DNA of 24,224 bases, from assembly GCA_041738285.1 (NCBI GenBank), contig JBGSQB010000007.1:1-24224 (forward strand), read 5' to 3'. Below the pieces are notes generated by a model. It saw only the letters and a program-made list of their open reading frames with translations, had not been told where the DNA came from and did no database searches. This document shows, one piece after another, positions 21,517-24,224 of this stretch (positions are counted from its first letter, which is position 1; every line of letters begins with the position of its first letter). This DNA comes from SZUA-521 sp041738285 (GTDB lineage: Bacteria > Pseudomonadota > Gammaproteobacteria > Pseudomonadales > Azotimanducaceae). A program made the position numbers and the translations under genes.

Positions 21517-22256
21517 TGCGACAGGTCGTCCTCGATACGGAGACCACCGGGCTCGAACCGGAGCGCGGGCACCGCGTCATCGAGATCGGTGCCGTCGAAC
21601 TCATCGATCGACGTCTCACCGGGCGTCGATTCCACAAATATCTGCGTCCCGATCGCGATATCGACCCCGCCGCGGTGGAAGTGCACGGCATTACGCTCGA
21701 CTTCCTTGCGGACAAGCCGCGTTTTGCCGAGATCGCGGCGGAGTTCATCGAGTTCGTGTCTGGCGCGGACCTGATCATTCACAACGCGCCATTCGATGTC
21801 GCCTTCATCAACGTCGAGCTCTCGCGACTGGCGGATGCACCCGTTCCAGACATCCAACGCGCTTGCGGCATCATCGATACGCTGGCGATGGCGCGACATC
21901 GTCATCCGGGACAGAAGAACAGCCTCGATGCACTGTGCCGCCGCTACGGTGTCGACAACTCGAGTCGCGACCTCCACGGCGCGCTGCTCGACGCCGAGAT
22001 ACTCGCCGATGTATTCCTGATGATGACGGGGGGACAGGCGGCGCTGTTCAGCGCGGAACTGGAGTCATCGAGTGATGAGGCCGCGACGACGACTCTGACG
22101 CGCTTGTCAGGCGATCGGCTGCGGCTGAAGGTGATTGTCGCCACCGACGCCGAACTCGCGGCCCATCAGCAGCGGCTTGACGAGATCGCTCGCATTGCGG
22201 GCGCGGTGGTGTGGCGAAACACCGGTGAACAGTCAGAGCAGGTAACGAACCGCTAA
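21516..22256 (+). CDS. dnaQ: DNA polymerase III epsilon subunit (3'-5' proofreading exonuclease)
   Basis: Epsilon proofreads for the replicative polymerase and bridges the alpha subunit and the sliding clamp. The product is 246 residues. The DEDDh exonuclease motifs are complete: Asp7/Glu9 in LDTETTGLE, Asp94 in IIHNAPFD, and His154/Asp159 in LHGALLDAE. After the catalytic domain TGGQAALF (residues 171–178) contains a good clamp-binding box (QAALF), and a C-terminal tail for alpha binding follows. The start at 21516 overlaps the rnhA stop by one base. The 3' end overlaps the nhaB 3' end on the opposite strand by 24 bases. Confidence 0.96.
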   Translation: MRQVVLDTETTGLEPERGHRVIEIGAVELIDRRLTGRRFHKYLRPDRDIDPAAVEVHGITLDFLADKPRFAEIAAEFIEFVSGADLIIHNAPFDVAFINVELSRLADAPVPDIQRACGIIDTLAMARHRHPGQKNSLDALCRRYGVDNSSRDLHGALLDAEILADVFLMMTGGQAALFSAELESSSDEAATTTLTRLSGDRLRLKVIVATDAELAAHQQRLDEIARIAGAVVWRNTGEQSEQVTNR

Positions 22257-23741
22257 GTATCCGGTTAAGCCCATGGCGAGGGTGTATGGGAACGCCATGA
22301 CCACCATGCGCATGTAGGACAGACGCACGAGCGGCGCGATCGATGACGTGAGAAGAAACAGAAACGCAGCCTGACCATTCGGCGTCGCGACACTCGGAAT
22401 ATTGGTGCCAGTGTTGATGGCGACCGCGAGCAGGTCGAACTGCGCCTGGTCGAACTGGCCTGCTTGGAACGCTTCGACGACCTGGTTGATGTAGACAGTT
22501 GCGACGAACACGTTGTCGCTGATCGCCGATAGTACGCCGTTGGCGATGTAGAACATGGATGGTTGAATTTCCGGATCCAGCGATAACACGAACTGAATGG
22601 CCGGCGAGAACAGATGCTGATCGTGAATTACTGCGACGATACCGAAAAACACGACCAGGAGTGCGGTGAATGGCAGTGCCTCTTCGAAGGCGTGTCCGAT
22701 GCGATGCTCGTCGATCACACCGTTGAACGCGGTTTGAATGACGATGACGGCGAGGCCGATCAGGCCAACCTCGGCGAGGTGAAAGCCGAGTGCGACTATG
22801 AGAAACAGGGCAGCGATTGCCTGCACGACGAGGCGCATCGACTCCGCCGTCGTCCGATTGGCCGATTCGGCTTCATCGTACTCTTTGAGGATGTCGCGGA
22901 CAGGGTCCGGCAGCGTTGCCCCATAGCCAAATGCTCGCGTTTGTTCGAGCACCGCGCAGGTCACCAACCCGACGACGAGCACGGGCATCGTCACCGGGGC
23001 CATTCGAACGAAGAATTCGATGAAGTCCCAGCCCATCTTGCCCGCGATCAGAAGGTTCTGCGGTTCACCAACAGTGGTGCACACCCCGCCCAGCGCAGTA
23101 CCCACCGCGCCGTGCATGAGCAGGCTGCGCAGGAGCGCGCGAAAGCGATCCAGGTCCTCACGATGAAGGTCGCCAACGGAAACGTCCTGGGTGTGGTCGT
23201 GATCATCTGTGTGCGAGAAGTGAAAGCCCGATGCGACCTTGTGGTACACGGAATAGAAGCCCACGGCGACGCTGATGATCACGGCCGTCACGGTCAACGC
23301 ATCCAAGAACGCCGACAGAAATGCGGACACCATGCTGAACAGTAGCGAGATCGCCAGTTTCGACCGCACGCCGAGCAGTATCTTGGTGAAGGTGAACAGC
23401 AGCAGTTCCCGCATGAAGTAGATGCCCGCCACCATGAACATCAGTAGCAGGATTACGGGAAAATTCGAGAAGACTTCCAATCGAACCGTCTCGGCACTGG
23501 TGAGCCCGATCAGCAGCGCTTCGAGCGCCAGGAGTCCTCCGGGTTGCAGTGGATAGCATCGCAGCGCCATTGCCAGGGTGAATATGAACTCGAGCACCAG
23601 ACACCAACCGGTGACGAACGGACCAACGGTAAGCACCAGAATGGGATTGATGAGCAGGAAGACGAGGATCGTCTGCTTGTACCAGTTCGGGGCGGTCCCT
23701 AGGAAGTTGCTCCAAAGAGCGCCGGCTGTCGCGATTGGCAT
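22233..23741 (-). CDS. nhaB: Na+/H+ antiporter NhaB
   Basis: NhaB is an inner-membrane secondary transporter that exchanges cytoplasmic Na+ for external protons. With the ATG at 23741 it is 502 residues, close to E. coli NhaB; the frame stays open to 23813 but those residues are hydrophilic and atypical. The N terminus around FLGTAPNWYKQTILVFLLIN is the family's characteristic beginning. About ten to twelve hydrophobic segments follow. FLDALTVTAVIISVAVGFY (Asp147), GGVCTTVGEPQNLLIA and NTGTNIPSVATPNGQAAFLF are strongly conserved NhaB motifs. A hydrophilic loop at about 173–183 is His-rich (HFSHTDDHDH). The gene is convergent with dnaQ and divergent from nudC. It implies a sodium-containing habitat or alkaline pH tolerance, which is inference. 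Confidence 0.95.
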   Translation of the reverse strand: MPIATAGALWSNFLGTAPNWYKQTILVFLLINPILVLTVGPFVTGWCLVLEFIFTLAMALRCYPLQPGGLLALEALLIGLTSAETVRLEVFSNFPVILLLMFMVAGIYFMRELLLFTFTKILLGVRSKLAISLLFSMVSAFLSAFLDALTVTAVIISVAVGFYSVYHKVASGFHFSHTDDHDHTQDVSVGDLHREDLDRFRALLRSLLMHGAVGTALGGVCTTVGEPQNLLIAGKMGWDFIEFFVRMAPVTMPVLVVGLVTCAVLEQTRAFGYGATLPDPVRDILKEYDEAESANRTTAESMRLVVQAIAALFLIVALGFHLAEVGLIGLAVIVIQTAFNGVIDEHRIGHAFEEALPFTALLVVFFGIVAVIHDQHLFSPAIQFVLSLDPEIQPSMFYIANGVLSAISDNVFVATVYINQVVEAFQAGQFDQAQFDLLAVAINTGTNIPSVATPNGQAAFLFLLTSSIAPLVRLSYMRMVVMAFPYTLAMGLTGYLAVRYLL

Positions 23742-23793
23742 GTTGGTTTGCGTCCTCGAGTCCCTGTCGGAAGATCGGCGAAGTCCAAGGCGG

Positions 23794-23799
23794 AGTATA
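23794..23799 (-). promoter_or_regulatory. Possible -10 element for nhaB
   Basis: Read on the minus strand this is TATACT, one mismatch from consensus, about 50 bases upstream of the nhaB ATG. The best -35 candidates (TGTTGG or TTGGTG) have poor spacing. The remaining divergent spacer up to 23894 shows TATGTT at 23857–23862 as a weak -10 for nudC and nothing else distinct. Confidence 0.3.
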
Positions 23800-23894
23800 G
23801 ACGATCTACCCACACCAACAGCCTGCGCGCGCCTGCGACGATGACCTTCACTGTGCTATGTTAATCGCCCACTGAGCCAGTCCTGTGCGATCGC

Positions 23895-24224
23895 ATGTGG
23901 CCACACACCCCCGATGAGTTCGAGTCGCTCATTCGTCCCCGCAATGAGCAGTCCATGGATGATGCCTGGTACTTCGTGTTTGTCGAGGGGCAGATACTGT
24001 CGCTGGCGGAGCAGGGCATTCCCCGCCCCGTCGAGTCGAGTGACATGCGGTGGCTCGATATCGAGCGCACCGCCGAGATCTTCCTCGGCAACTACCGGGG
24101 CCGACCGTGCTTCGCCGTCGCGGCGTCGGGTCGCGCGCCACAAGGCTACGCGCTCGCGAATCTGCGCGCCTGGCTCGGTCGCGTGGAACCGGGTCTGTTC
24201 TATCTCGCCGGTCGCGCGCAACAG
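23895..24224 (+). CDS. nudC: NADH pyrophosphatase / NAD-capped RNA decapping enzyme NudC, N-terminal part
   Basis: The gene is cut by the window end; 110 codons are visible. NudC is a Nudix hydrolase that cleaves NADH and removes NAD caps from RNA. The visible part is its N-terminal domain: AWYFVFVEGQILSL, then a region of about 50 residues, then GYALANLRAWLGRVEPGLFYLAGRAQQ, a stretch typical of the NUDIX-like domain just before the zinc ribbon. The zinc-binding and catalytic Nudix box lie beyond the window. The start is ATG at 23895, which has only a weak ribosome binding site; no better start is seen. It is divergent from nhaB with a 153-base spacer. Confidence 0.85.
   Translation, partial: MWPHTPDEFESLIRPRNEQSMDDAWYFVFVEGQILSLAEQGIPRPVESSDMRWLDIERTAEIFLGNYRGRPCFAVAASGRAPQGYALANLRAWLGRVEPGLFYLAGRAQQ

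Overview
The window is a gene-dense stretch of a gammaproteobacterial chromosome. I judge it GC-rich, roughly 60% or slightly more by eye. The evidence for the lineage is gene order. The blocks folC–dedD–cvpA–purF, folD–tRNAs–tig–clpP–clpX–lon–hupB–ppiD and mltD–(yafS-like)–rnhA–dnaQ are all classic gammaproteobacterial neighbourhoods. MiaE, LpxH and NhaB also fit a Gram-negative of this class. The genus cannot be read from the sequence. I see no insertion sequence, phage, CRISPR array or integrase, so this is core rather than accessory DNA.

Layout. From 1 to 8037 nine plus-strand genes are packed with overlaps or gaps of at most 10 bases: folC (3' end only), a SPOR-domain protein, cvpA, purF, a MoxR ATPase, a DUF58 protein, a TgpA-type transglutaminase, a DUF1289 protein and miaE. 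From 7975 to 9574 folD and lpxH run on the minus strand, and the lpxH 3' end overlaps miaE by 63 bases. From 9680 to 10110 a strong promoter drives tRNA-Pro, tRNA-Arg and tRNA-His, which lead without a visible terminator into the protein-quality-control block: tig, clpP, clpX, lon, hupB, ppiD (10169–18643). Convergent to it is the lytic transglycosylase mltD (minus). Divergent from mltD are a methyltransferase-like gene, rnhA and dnaQ. Then comes nhaB (minus), its 3' end overlapping dnaQ, and finally the start of nudC, cut by the window edge.

How the genes work together. The first block mixes folate and purine synthesis with a MoxR/DUF58/transglutaminase envelope module and a tRNA-modifying hydroxylase. 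The central block is a chaperone and protease set: trigger factor, ClpXP, Lon, HU and the periplasmic chaperone PpiD. The last block handles murein turnover, RNA/DNA processing and sodium/proton exchange.

The most striking observation is in clpP. The catalytic serine of the invariant GQAASMG motif is replaced by asparagine (Asn111, codon AAC at 11915–11917), while the His and Asp of the triad, the rest of the protein and the ClpX docking loop are intact. Either this is a proteolytically dead ClpP in an otherwise normal ClpXP locus, or it is a one-base sequence error. Other points worth a look are a hupB promoter whose predicted start lies inside the lon terminator stem, a short leader ORF with a strong ribosome binding site overlapping the clpX start, a histidine-rich insert in trigger factor, and a MiaE C-terminal tail made entirely from DNA that also encodes LpxH.
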